Made by a program: the position numbers and the translations under genes
Notes under the pieces: model-generated
What the model saw: the letters and a program-made list of their open reading frames with translations, nothing else
Told to the model about the DNA's origin: nothing
The model's database searches: none
In this document: in pieces, positions 1 through 4,780 of the stretch
Layout: the number at the start of each line of letters is the position of its first letter
Position numbering within the stretch: the stretch's first letter is position 1
From: Bacteroides intestinalis
GTDB taxonomy: Bacteria > Bacteroidota > Bacteroidia > Bacteroidales > Bacteroidaceae
Direction: 5' to 3'
Assembly (NCBI RefSeq): GCF_003464595.1
Contig: NZ_QRZF01000039.1
Span: forward strand, 1 to 9,070
Length of the DNA stretch: 9,070 bases

Positions 1-42
1 AGGAAGAGATTATTAGAGAGTGTAAACCGTTTACAGGCATAG
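1..42 (+). CDS. Possible C-terminal end of an upstream gene (partial)
   Basis: Frame 1 is open from the window edge to TAG at 40-42 and would encode RKRLLESVNRLQA, a charged, helix-like tail that could end a protein starting left of the window. Frame 3 is also open from the edge, to about base 89, so the frame is not certain. With 13 residues no family can be assigned. A perfect palindrome lies inside this stretch at 21-35, so a purely regulatory reading is also possible. Confidence 0.25.
   Translation, partial: RKRLLESVNRLQA
21..35. promoter_or_regulatory. 15-bp perfect palindrome TGTAAACCGTTTACA
   Basis: Seven-base arms TGTAAAC and GTTTACA flank a single C. The shape resembles operators of LacI-family and similar dimeric regulators, although these usually have an even centre. 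If the upstream frame is real, the site lies inside its last codons. No gene it would control can be identified in the window. Confidence 0.3.
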
Positions 43-62
43 TCATTATTCTACTGAAGGCC

Positions 63-76
63 AGAGATATATCTCT
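63..76. repeat. 14-bp perfect palindrome (AGAGATATATCTCT)
   Basis: A perfect palindrome lies 20 bases after the possible upstream stop codon and is followed by TTATCCTT. As RNA it would form a weak 5-bp stem with a TATA loop. It could be a poor terminator or simply a chance AT-rich palindrome. Confidence 0.3.
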
Positions 77-99
77 TTATCCTTAGGAACAGTCGAGTG

Positions 100-179
100 T
101 TGACCTAGGTTAACAAGCCGATCAACCTTGGTTGACGAGTCGATTAACCTTGGTTGATAGGCTTGTTAGCCAAGGTCAT
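100..179. repeat. Array of four 14-bp palindromes with an exact 22-bp period
   Basis: Four related cores start at 100, 122, 144 and 166: TTGACCTAGGTTAA, TCAACCTTGGTTGA, TTAACCTTGGTTGA and TTAGCCAAGGTCAT. Each is an inverted repeat around a 2-base centre, approximately TYRACCwwGGTYRA. The 8-base spacers are CAAGCCGA, CGAGTCGA and TAGGCTTG, and the first and third are reverse complements at 7 of 8 positions. The block is therefore itself a large dyad: 99-123 and the reverse complement of 156-180 agree at 21 of 25 positions. It could be a phased binding array for a dimeric regulator, or an intergenic hairpin (REP-like) element. No open frame explains it. Confidence 0.75.
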
Positions 180-182
180 CCC

Positions 183-199
183 CCAATAAGACTTATTGG
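183..199. repeat. Perfect inverted repeat CCAATAAG-A-CTTATTGG
   Basis: Eight-base perfect arms surround one A, directly after the 22-bp palindrome array. The hairpin is followed by AAAA on the + strand and G-rich sequence on the - strand, so it lacks the T-tract of an intrinsic terminator in either direction. It may belong to the same regulatory block as the array. Confidence 0.45.
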
Positions 200-213
200 A
201 AAACTCAACACAC

Positions 214-250
214 ACAGGGCAAGAAACAAATGATCCCCTGTTTGTTTTCT
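214..250 (+). terminator. Candidate intrinsic terminator for an upstream + strand transcript
   Basis: ACAGGG (214-219) pairs with CCCTGT (236-241) across a 16-base loop, and the stem is followed by the T-rich run TTGTTTTCT. The loop is long and the stem only 6 bp, so this is a modest candidate. It would end a transcript entering from the left edge. Confidence 0.3.
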
Positions 251-326
251 AATCACTATTGGAGCTTTTACCGCAAAACATATGGCTAAATATTGTTTAG
301 CACACACTTCATATCATCAAAAAAAG

Positions 327-381
327 GTTGAAATCGTAAAAACAGAAAGATTTATTCAGAATAAATATCCTGAATTTCAAC
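327..381. repeat. Nested inverted repeats upstream of the 606 gene
   Basis: GTTGAAAT (327-334) is the exact reverse complement of ATTTCAAC (374-381). Between them lies a perfect hairpin with arms ATTTATTC (350-357) and GAATAAAT (359-366). A competing pairing is ATTCAG (354-359) with CTGAAT (370-375). A separate 16-bp AT palindrome follows at 386-401. The cluster is about 60 bp upstream of the candidate -7 element at 441, so it could be operator DNA. The low GC content raises the chance of coincidence. Confidence 0.35.
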
Positions 382-440
382 TACTTAAAATAATTATTTT
401 AGTTTACTGATTTTAGTATTTAGATTTCCCAACTTCCAAC

Positions 441-448
441 TATTTTTG
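441..448 (+). promoter_or_regulatory. Candidate Bacteroides -7 element for the 606 gene
   Basis: TATTTTTG matches the TAnnTTTG consensus of the Bacteroides primary sigma factor. Upstream, TATTTAG at 417-423 is a weak -33 element about 18 bases away. Transcription from here would give a leader of about 150 nt. No better match was seen closer to the start codon. Confidence 0.4.
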
Positions 449-512
449 CCTGTGTTCATCCGAGGAAACAATAATATAAGCCAACGAATATTTCCGGATA
501 ATCGTTATGAAG

Positions 513-533
513 AAATGGCTGCATTAGCCATTT
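513..533 (+). promoter_or_regulatory. Leader hairpin upstream of the 606 gene
   Basis: AAATGGCT (513-520) pairs perfectly with AGCCATTT (526-533) around the loop GCATT, then TTATAAAA follows. It would sit in the 5' leader if the promoter at 441 is used. A six-codon reading frame (ATG at 507, MKKWLH, stop at 525-527) overlaps the stem. The hairpin could attenuate transcription or end transcripts arriving from upstream. The T-run is short, so either role is tentative. Confidence 0.35.
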
Positions 534-605
534 TATAAAACAGCTAAAAACAAACTGAAAATCAATATACAATAATCAACAAATACAATATTAATTTTTA
601 TTCTT

Positions 606-1823
606 ATGAGAAATGAAAAAATAGACATGAGTAGGGAATCGGATGCTTTCCGTATCTCCCAAGAAGGAATGTATATTATTACAGGTACCAATTCAAGACA
701 TGGAATAACAGTATCTGCCGGAGTACATGCAACAATTGTTCTACAAGATGCTAACTTATGTGATCTGGAAAACATGGGTGTTGCATTCCATATTGCAGAA
801 GACTGTCATATCACGGTAATTCTTGAAGGAAACAATATGCTACACAGTGGCCGTGAAATGGCTGCAATCCAATCAAGAAAGAATTCCATCCTGATTATTA
901 AAGGCGATGGGAAATTAATTGCATACGGTGGAGAAGGTGCAGCTGGTATAGGATGCGGGTATGCTACCGAATGTGGTGACATTATTATCGAAAGTGGAAC
1001 GATAGAAGCCTATGCGGGTTATCAGCACGAGACTTCCTGGCGCGCGGGATCTGCAGGAATAGGCGGTGCCGGTCAATATGCAGGTCGAAAAAGCAAATGT
1101 GGAAACATAACTATTACAGGAGGAAAAATCATAGCTAAACGCGACAAAGGGAACTGGGATATTGGTCCGGGCGATGAAGGAACTTGTGGTAGTGTAAAAG
1201 TAGATAAGAATGTAATAGCTCCCGGAATGCATGTATATGGTTCTGCAGCTTCAGAACCAACCCATACTCCAATTTCTACTCCTCATTTGGGTACAGAACA
1301 ATATGGAGATTTGAAACACATACCTATACCAAATGCAGGATTGGTCATTCTCTTCCCATTTCTACCAATGCTTTTTATGAGGCTTAATATGTTAAGCCAA
1401 GACCGCAGGAGTTTCAATAGTAACGAATCAAAAGTACGAGCTATATTCATTTTACAACGCCTTATAGCAAATGAAGACAAGGAGTATGATGAAAAAGATC
1501 TGTTCCTCAATCGTTTGTTAATAAATTACCCCTCCAACGAATCACTCCCTAAAAGACTGGAACTTAATCAAAATGAACTTAGCACAATAGATTCTCTATT
1601 GGAAGCAGCAAAGGCAAACTGGGAAAAAATGAGGAATACCTCAATGAGAGGTTTTCAAGAAGCTTTTTTGAGAAGAGCGGGATTTATAGAAAAGACTGAA
1701 AGGGAATGGGTTCTAACTGTAGAAGAACGTGCATTCGATATATTATTGGATAGCATTCCTTGGTCATACAAACTCATACGGTTACCATGGATGGAAAATA
1801 TACTCAAGGTTAACTGGAGATAA
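606..1823 (+). CDS. Beta-helix domain fused to a contractile injection system tape measure C-terminal domain
   Basis: This 405-residue protein has two parts. Residues ~12-205 are a glycine-rich, right-handed beta-helix-like domain of the type annotated as carbohydrate-binding or Cthe_2159-like. It has rungs of ~35 residues marked by AGIG (I115), AGIG (I152) and DIGPG (I186), each followed by Cys-Gly (C123, C165, C194) and an alternating hydrophobic strand. After a Ser/Thr/Pro-rich linker (~206-240), residues 243-405 match the conserved C-terminal domain of contractile injection system tape measure proteins (CIS_TMP): NAGL (243-246), PFLP (251-254), NTS (344-346), IPW (W386), LPWM (W395) and a terminal V-x-W. 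There is no signal peptide, so a cytoplasmic location is inferred. The hydrophobic run at ~245-257 belongs to the conserved motif and is not read as a membrane span. Typical tape measures are longer and sit among sheath, tube and baseplate genes, all absent here. M8 (627) is an alternative start. The function of this fusion is unknown. Confidence 0.85.
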   Translation: MRNEKIDMSRESDAFRISQEGMYIITGTNSRHGITVSAGVHATIVLQDANLCDLENMGVAFHIAEDCHITVILEGNNMLHSGREMAAIQSRKNSILIIKGDGKLIAYGGEGAAGIGCGYATECGDIIIESGTIEAYAGYQHETSWRAGSAGIGGAGQYAGRKSKCGNITITGGKIIAKRDKGNWDIGPGDEGTCGSVKVDKNVIAPGMHVYGSAASEPTHTPISTPHLGTEQYGDLKHIPIPNAGLVILFPFLPMLFMRLNMLSQDRRSFNSNESKVRAIFILQRLIANEDKEYDEKDLFLNRLLINYPSNESLPKRLELNQNELSTIDSLLEAAKANWEKMRNTSMRGFQEAFLRRAGFIEKTEREWVLTVEERAFDILLDSIPWSYKLIRLPWMENILKVNWR

Positions 1824-1868
1824 ACTCCTGCTCTGACAACAGTTCAGAAATTCACTTTTACATTTAAA

Positions 1869-1912
1869 TAATCAGTATAGAAGACCTTTATCTTCTATAC
1901 TGATTAAAAATT
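1869..1912. terminator. Bidirectional intrinsic terminator between convergent genes
   Basis: A perfect 16-bp stem (1869-1884 with 1891-1906) encloses the 6-base loop CCTTTA. AAAAATTTT follows on the + strand, and an AT-rich tract flanks the other side. It lies 45 bases after the stop of the + strand gene and about 6 bases after the aldolase stop on the - strand, so it probably ends both convergent transcripts. The stem is AT-rich but long. Confidence 0.75.
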
Positions 1913-2965
1913 TTATGCAATTGTTATTGAAGAATCCAAATAAACATCCTGAATGGTATTCAATAATTGAACACCCTCTTCCATTGGCTTTTGGAATGCT
2001 TTCCGTCCGCTGATCAATCCCATTCCACCGGCACGTTTATTGATAACCGCCGTAACAACAGCATCACGCAAATCTGATTCTCCATGAGATTCACCACCGG
2101 AATTAATCAAACCGACACGCCCCATATAACCATTAGCAACCTGGTAGCGACAAAGGTCGATAGGATGTGAAGTTGCGAGTTCAGAATACATTCTTTCATC
2201 CGTTTTACCAAAGTGAATAGCTGTGAATCCGCCATTATTGGAAGGAAGTTTTTGCTTTACAATATCAGCCTTGATGGTCACTCCGATGTGGTTGGCCTGT
2301 CCGGTAAGGTCGGCTGCCGCATGATAATCAGTGCCATCCTTCTTAAAATCATTGTTTCTGAGATAACACCAGAGAATGGTTGCCATACCTAACTCATGAG
2401 CATATTCAAAAGCTTGTGATATCTCAATAATCTGACGACGACTTTGCTCCGAACCGAAATAGATAGTAGCGCCAACAGCTACCGCACCCATATTCCATGC
2501 TTCCTTCACAGTTCCAAACATCACCTGATCGTAAGAGTTTGGATAAGTCAGCAGTTCATTATGGTTCAGTTTTACAACGAAAGGTATTTTATGGGCATAT
2601 TTGCGGGCAACAGCCCCTAATATACCAAATGTGGATGCAACTGCATTACAGCCTCCTTCGATTGCCAGTTTCACTATATTTTCAGGATCAAAATAGATCG
2701 GATTAGGAGCGAATGATGCTCCGGCTGTATGTTCTATATCCTGGTCGACCGGCAGAATGGATACATACCCGGTATTCGCCAAGCGTCCATGCCCGTACAA
2801 AGCCTGCAAGCTATTAAGGGTACGTACATTTCTGTCAGAATCCACCCAGATTTTATCAATCACATCAGGTCCAGGAACATGAATTAATTTCTTATCTATT
2901 GTCTTACACGTATGGTTCAGGTAATATTCTGCCTGTTGTCCCAACAAATCAACTGTTTTACTCAT
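1913..2965 (-). CDS. fbaB: Class I fructose-bisphosphate aldolase (DhnA/FbaB type)
   Basis: It catalyses the reversible cleavage of fructose 1,6-bisphosphate to dihydroxyacetone phosphate and glyceraldehyde 3-phosphate in the cytoplasm (glycolysis and gluconeogenesis). The 350 residues match the usual length of bacterial FbaB, a TIM barrel that uses a Schiff-base lysine rather than a metal. Lys232 in the T-I-K-A-D strand, followed by IVKQKLP, is the likely Schiff-base residue; a second conserved lysine, K132, lies in [10 protein letters not shown]. The phosphate-binding end is visible as INSGGESHG (S289-G291) and [12 protein letters not shown] (G320-P327). The protein is complete. The start codon has an AT-rich upstream region and no Shine-Dalgarno, as expected in Bacteroidetes. 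The GDPD-like gene lies 97 bp upstream on the same strand. No TAnnTTTG element was seen in that gap, so co-transcription from the promoter near 3870 is possible. Confidence 0.95.
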   Translation of the reverse strand: MSKTVDLLGQQAEYYLNHTCKTIDKKLIHVPGPDVIDKIWVDSDRNVRTLNSLQALYGHGRLANTGYVSILPVDQDIEHTAGASFAPNPIYFDPENIVKLAIEGGCNAVASTFGILGAVARKYAHKIPFVVKLNHNELLTYPNSYDQVMFGTVKEAWNMGAVAVGATIYFGSEQSRRQIIEISQAFEYAHELGMATILWCYLRNNDFKKDGTDYHAAADLTGQANHIGVTIKADIVKQKLPSNNGGFTAIHFGKTDERMYSELATSHPIDLCRYQVANGYMGRVGLINSGGESHGESDLRDAVVTAVINKRAGGMGLISGRKAFQKPMEEGVQLLNTIQDVYLDSSITIA

Positions 2966-3005
2966 AATATATTCGTTTTTAATTTAGAATCATACTAAAT
3001 AAACA

Positions 3006-3045
3006 GTTTTCCTTTGTCGATTGTTTATTAGTTTTCTGGGAAAAC
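3006..3045 (-). promoter_or_regulatory. Alternative hairpins between the GDPD-like gene and the aldolase gene
   Basis: GAAAAC at 3040-3045 can pair with GTTTTC at 3031-3036 (6 bp, 3-base loop). Alternatively GGAAAAC at 3039-3045 can pair with GTTTTCC at 3006-3012 (7 bp, 26-base loop). The two pairings exclude each other. They lie in the 97-bp gap on the transcribed - strand, where an attenuator or partial terminator could act, but neither has a strong T-tract. Confidence 0.25.
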
Positions 3046-3062
3046 CATAAGCATAATATGAA

Positions 3063-3791
3063 TTATCGGTGATATTTTCCTTTATCTTTTACCAGTATCA
3101 CCTTTAACTGCGGATCGAAGAGCATCTCGCGTCCAATGGAAGACAACAAAAGTTGCAACTGACTACTCCGATGTTCCCAAGTTAATAGGTCTATGGAACG
3201 ATTCAAACTTTCCTTTATCTCAGTATACCAGCATCCGGGAAAGGACAGGGCACTAACAACCTTTTTATCTGCAATTTCCTGCAAGCCCTTAATAAAGCAC
3301 TTCAATTCTTTTTTACTTAAATCATCCGGATCATCGTAAGGTACATAAAACGAAGTATAATAACCACTTTGTGTGAATACTTCCAAAGCTTTCCAACTCT
3401 GTCCTTCTATAATCAGCCGATCTTTCTCTATCTGAAAAGATTCTACTAATCTGTCCAAACTTGAAAATGCCATTATTCTATTCTCAGGAGTCAGATTCTT
3501 TATATCCAACCACATTTTTCCTTCTTTCTTTCTCATATAAGAAAAATAGGATGCCAGGCCCAGGTAGAAAGTAGTATCAGCATCATGTGTTACATCAAAT
3601 TTACGACTCTCACGAAAGACGAGATCAACTTCTATATTCGGATAAATCATATGCTTCTCATATAACTTCTCCATCGAATTACAACGATGGAGCCAGATCT
3701 TATCCGGATAGCGGCCTATCTCCCGGAATCCCATAAAGAGGATACACATCAATGTCAATACGATTCCCACCACAAGATGAATTGTTTTCAT
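3063..3791 (-). CDS. Membrane-anchored glycerophosphodiester phosphodiesterase/PLC-like protein
   Basis: This 242-residue protein starts with a hydrophobic segment (~4-22) that is either an uncleaved anchor or a signal peptide. C16 follows Met, which does not fit a lipobox. The remainder carries the landmarks of the GDPD/PI-PLC-like TIM-barrel superfamily: His35-Arg36 on strand 1, Glu54-x-Asp56 (the metal-ligand pair), His69-Asp70, a W-L-D-I-K-N strand (D96, K98) and I-I-E (E129). In known GDPDs these residues bind a divalent metal and cleave glycerophosphodiesters. Here HRG is replaced by HRC, and the protein is somewhat short, so the substrate may differ and activity is unproven. It most likely faces the periplasm. 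It lies 97 bp upstream of the aldolase gene on the same strand and diverges from the quinone reductase gene. A candidate promoter lies at 3870-3877. Confidence 0.7.
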   Translation of the reverse strand: MKTIHLVVGIVLTLMCILFMGFREIGRYPDKIWLHRCNSMEKLYEKHMIYPNIEVDLVFRESRKFDVTHDADTTFYLGLASYFSYMRKKEGKMWLDIKNLTPENRIMAFSSLDRLVESFQIEKDRLIIEGQSWKALEVFTQSGYYTSFYVPYDDPDDLSKKELKCFIKGLQEIADKKVVSALSFPGCWYTEIKESLNRSIDLLTWEHRSSQLQLLLSSIGREMLFDPQLKVILVKDKGKYHR

Positions 3792-3834
3792 AATCAGTTT
3801 CGATAAAAAAATATTTGAAATAAGTTTTTATAGC

Positions 3835-3926
3835 CCTGTTTGGGTAATGATATTGCCTGTTTGTAATGACAAATATAAGATTTTTTATTCAGATAAAAGA
3901 ATAGAAATAGACTAATCGCCTGTTTC
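3835..3926. repeat. Three CCTGTTT repeats phased at multiples of 21 bp
   Basis: CCTGTTTGGGTAATGA (3835-3850) recurs as CCTGTTTGTAATGA (3856-3869), differing only by loss of GG. CCTGTTT appears a third time at 3919. The start-to-start distances are 21 and 63 bp, so all three face the same side of the helix. They sit around the promoters in the divergent region and could be regulator half-sites. Confidence 0.35.
3870..3877 (-). promoter_or_regulatory. Candidate Bacteroides -7 element for the GDPD-like gene
   Basis: On the - strand this reads TATATTTG, a perfect TAnnTTTG match. A T-rich stretch (CTTTTAT on the - strand, near 3892-3898) lies at roughly -33 spacing. The predicted leader is about 70 nt to the start codon at 3791. 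The same transcript could continue into the aldolase gene. Confidence 0.5.
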
Positions 3927-3952
3927 TTTCTGTAAAAATGGTACTTTAATCC

Positions 3953-3969
3953 GTAATTTATCTAATTAC
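3953..3969. promoter_or_regulatory. Palindromic operator candidate upstream of the quinone reductase gene
   Basis: GTAATT (3953-3958) and AATTAC (3964-3969) are perfect inverted arms around TATCT. The site overlaps the expected -33 region of the promoter at 3988-3995, a position suited to repression. Flavodoxin-fold quinone reductases are often controlled by electrophile-sensing MarR- or HxlR-type repressors that bind short AT-rich palindromes. Linking this site to such a regulator is inference, and no regulator gene is adjacent. Confidence 0.3.
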
Positions 3970-3987
3970 AAATACCATTAACTGCCA

Positions 3988-3995
3988 TATCTTTG
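3988..3995 (+). promoter_or_regulatory. Bacteroides -7 element for the quinone reductase gene
   Basis: TATCTTTG is a perfect TAnnTTTG match 62 bases upstream of the ATG, predicting a leader of roughly 55 nt. No clear TTTG -33 element is visible at the usual distance. The GTAATT palindrome occupies that position instead. Confidence 0.55.
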
Positions 3996-4057
3996 CAACA
4001 AAAATAAATTAAAGCAATAAATTGAAATATAGAACATTTAAAATAATAGATTGAAAC

Positions 4058-4615
4058 ATGAAAAAAGTACTTGTAATATCCGGTCATACAGACCTTGCTA
4101 CTTCAGTAGCTAACAAAACGATCCTTAACACAATTAGCCAGCGTCTTCCTGAAGCAGAAATAGTAAAGCTCGACACTCTTTATCCCAACTTCAGAATCAA
4201 TGTCGATGCAGAGCAACAACGTTTATTGAAAGCCGACATCATCGTGTTGCAGTTTCCAATCTTTTGGTACAGCGCCCCTTCCATACTGGAACGCTGGATG
4301 GAAGAAACATTCCGACATGGCTTCTCTCATGGTAGTACCGGCGACAAACTGAAAGGCAAAAAACTGATACTCTCATTTACCACTGGTGCCCCACAAGAAA
4401 TGTATTCTCACGAAGGGGCAATGGGGTATACGATTGATGAGCTTCTACCCTGCTATAAAGCCACATGTAATCTTTGTCAAATGGAATTTGCCGGATATAT
4501 CTATACTGGCGGTGTAAGTTACGGCACACGTACAACCCCAGAATTGATAGAACGGCAAAAGGTAAAATCTGTAGAACATGCCGAAAGATTGATCAGATTG
4601 ATGGAAACACTTTGA
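4058..4615 (+). CDS. Flavodoxin-fold NAD(P)H:quinone oxidoreductase (KefF/MdaB/YwrO-like)
   Basis: The 185-residue protein is a soluble, cytoplasmic member of the NAD(P)H dehydrogenase (quinone) family with a flavodoxin-like fold (Flavodoxin_2). It starts with a beta-strand and phosphate-binding loop VLVISGHTD..TSVANK (residues 4-20). The flavin-site signature QFPIFWYSAPSILERW (65-80) follows, then a strand with LSFTTGAP and the YSHEGAMGYT segment near the active site. Family members use NAD(P)H to reduce quinones or other electrophiles by two electrons, avoiding semiquinone formation; KefF also gates the KefC potassium channel. No Kef channel gene is seen here, so a general redox-defence role is more likely. 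The length is typical and the ORF is intact. It has its own promoter at 3988 and probably forms a single-gene unit. The exact substrate cannot be told from sequence. Confidence 0.88.
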   Translation: MKKVLVISGHTDLATSVANKTILNTISQRLPEAEIVKLDTLYPNFRINVDAEQQRLLKADIIVLQFPIFWYSAPSILERWMEETFRHGFSHGSTGDKLKGKKLILSFTTGAPQEMYSHEGAMGYTIDELLPCYKATCNLCQMEFAGYIYTGGVSYGTRTTPELIERQKVKSVEHAERLIRLMETL

Positions 4616-4621
4616 TTACGG

Positions 4622-4640
4622 AAAAAATATGATTTTTTTC
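4622..4640 (+). terminator. Weak AT hairpin with T-run after the quinone reductase gene
   Basis: AAAAAAT (4622-4628) pairs with ATTTTTT (4632-4638) around a 3-base loop, 6 bases after the stop codon. A further T-run (TTTTTTG) follows near 4649. The stem has no GC pairs, so it is a weak terminator at best, although the position is right. Confidence 0.3.
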
Positions 4641-4714
4641 TTCATCATTTTTTGTTGCTGAACTTTCCGAAACGCAAATGTTATTAGACTGCAAATGAAA
4701 TAAAGTTCATTCAT

Positions 4715-4749
4715 TTTGGTGGATATTTAACCAATATTTTATAATTTTG
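4715..4749 (+). promoter_or_regulatory. Bacteroides-type promoter for the HTCS gene
   Basis: TAATTTTG at 4742-4749 is a perfect TAnnTTTG -7 element. TTTG at 4715-4718 is a -33 candidate, though its 23-base spacing is slightly longer than usual. The predicted start leaves a short leader of about 25 nt before the ATG at 4781, supporting both the start codon and independent transcription. Confidence 0.6.
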
Positions 4750-4780
4750 CAGATGTGTTTTTGAATCTTTTGCGAGAAAT

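Noticed and set aside
100..179. CRISPR array
   Set aside because: The units are 14-bp palindromes with 8-bp related spacers and the period is only 22 bp. Spacers are neither unique nor of CRISPR length, and no cas gene is present.
915..1232. A 105-codon reading frame on the - strand inside the beta-helix gene
   Set aside because: It is antisense to a well-supported gene with clear repeats and has a low-complexity Ser/Thr/Tyr composition, as expected when the complement of a Gly-rich repeat region is read. No promoter or family was seen.
1338..1380. A transmembrane segment in the beta-helix/tape-measure protein
   Set aside because: The hydrophobic run NAGLVILFPFLPMLF contains prolines and coincides with the conserved opening motif of the CIS_TMP domain, so it is better read as part of a folded domain.
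2497..2706. A 69-codon + strand frame inside the aldolase gene
   Set aside because: It lies opposite conserved aldolase sequence and has no recognisable domain.
3063..3791. Lipoprotein assignment for the GDPD-like protein
   Set aside because: Cys16 is preceded by Met and lies within the hydrophobic core, so it does not fit a lipobox. An N-terminal anchor or ordinary signal is more consistent.
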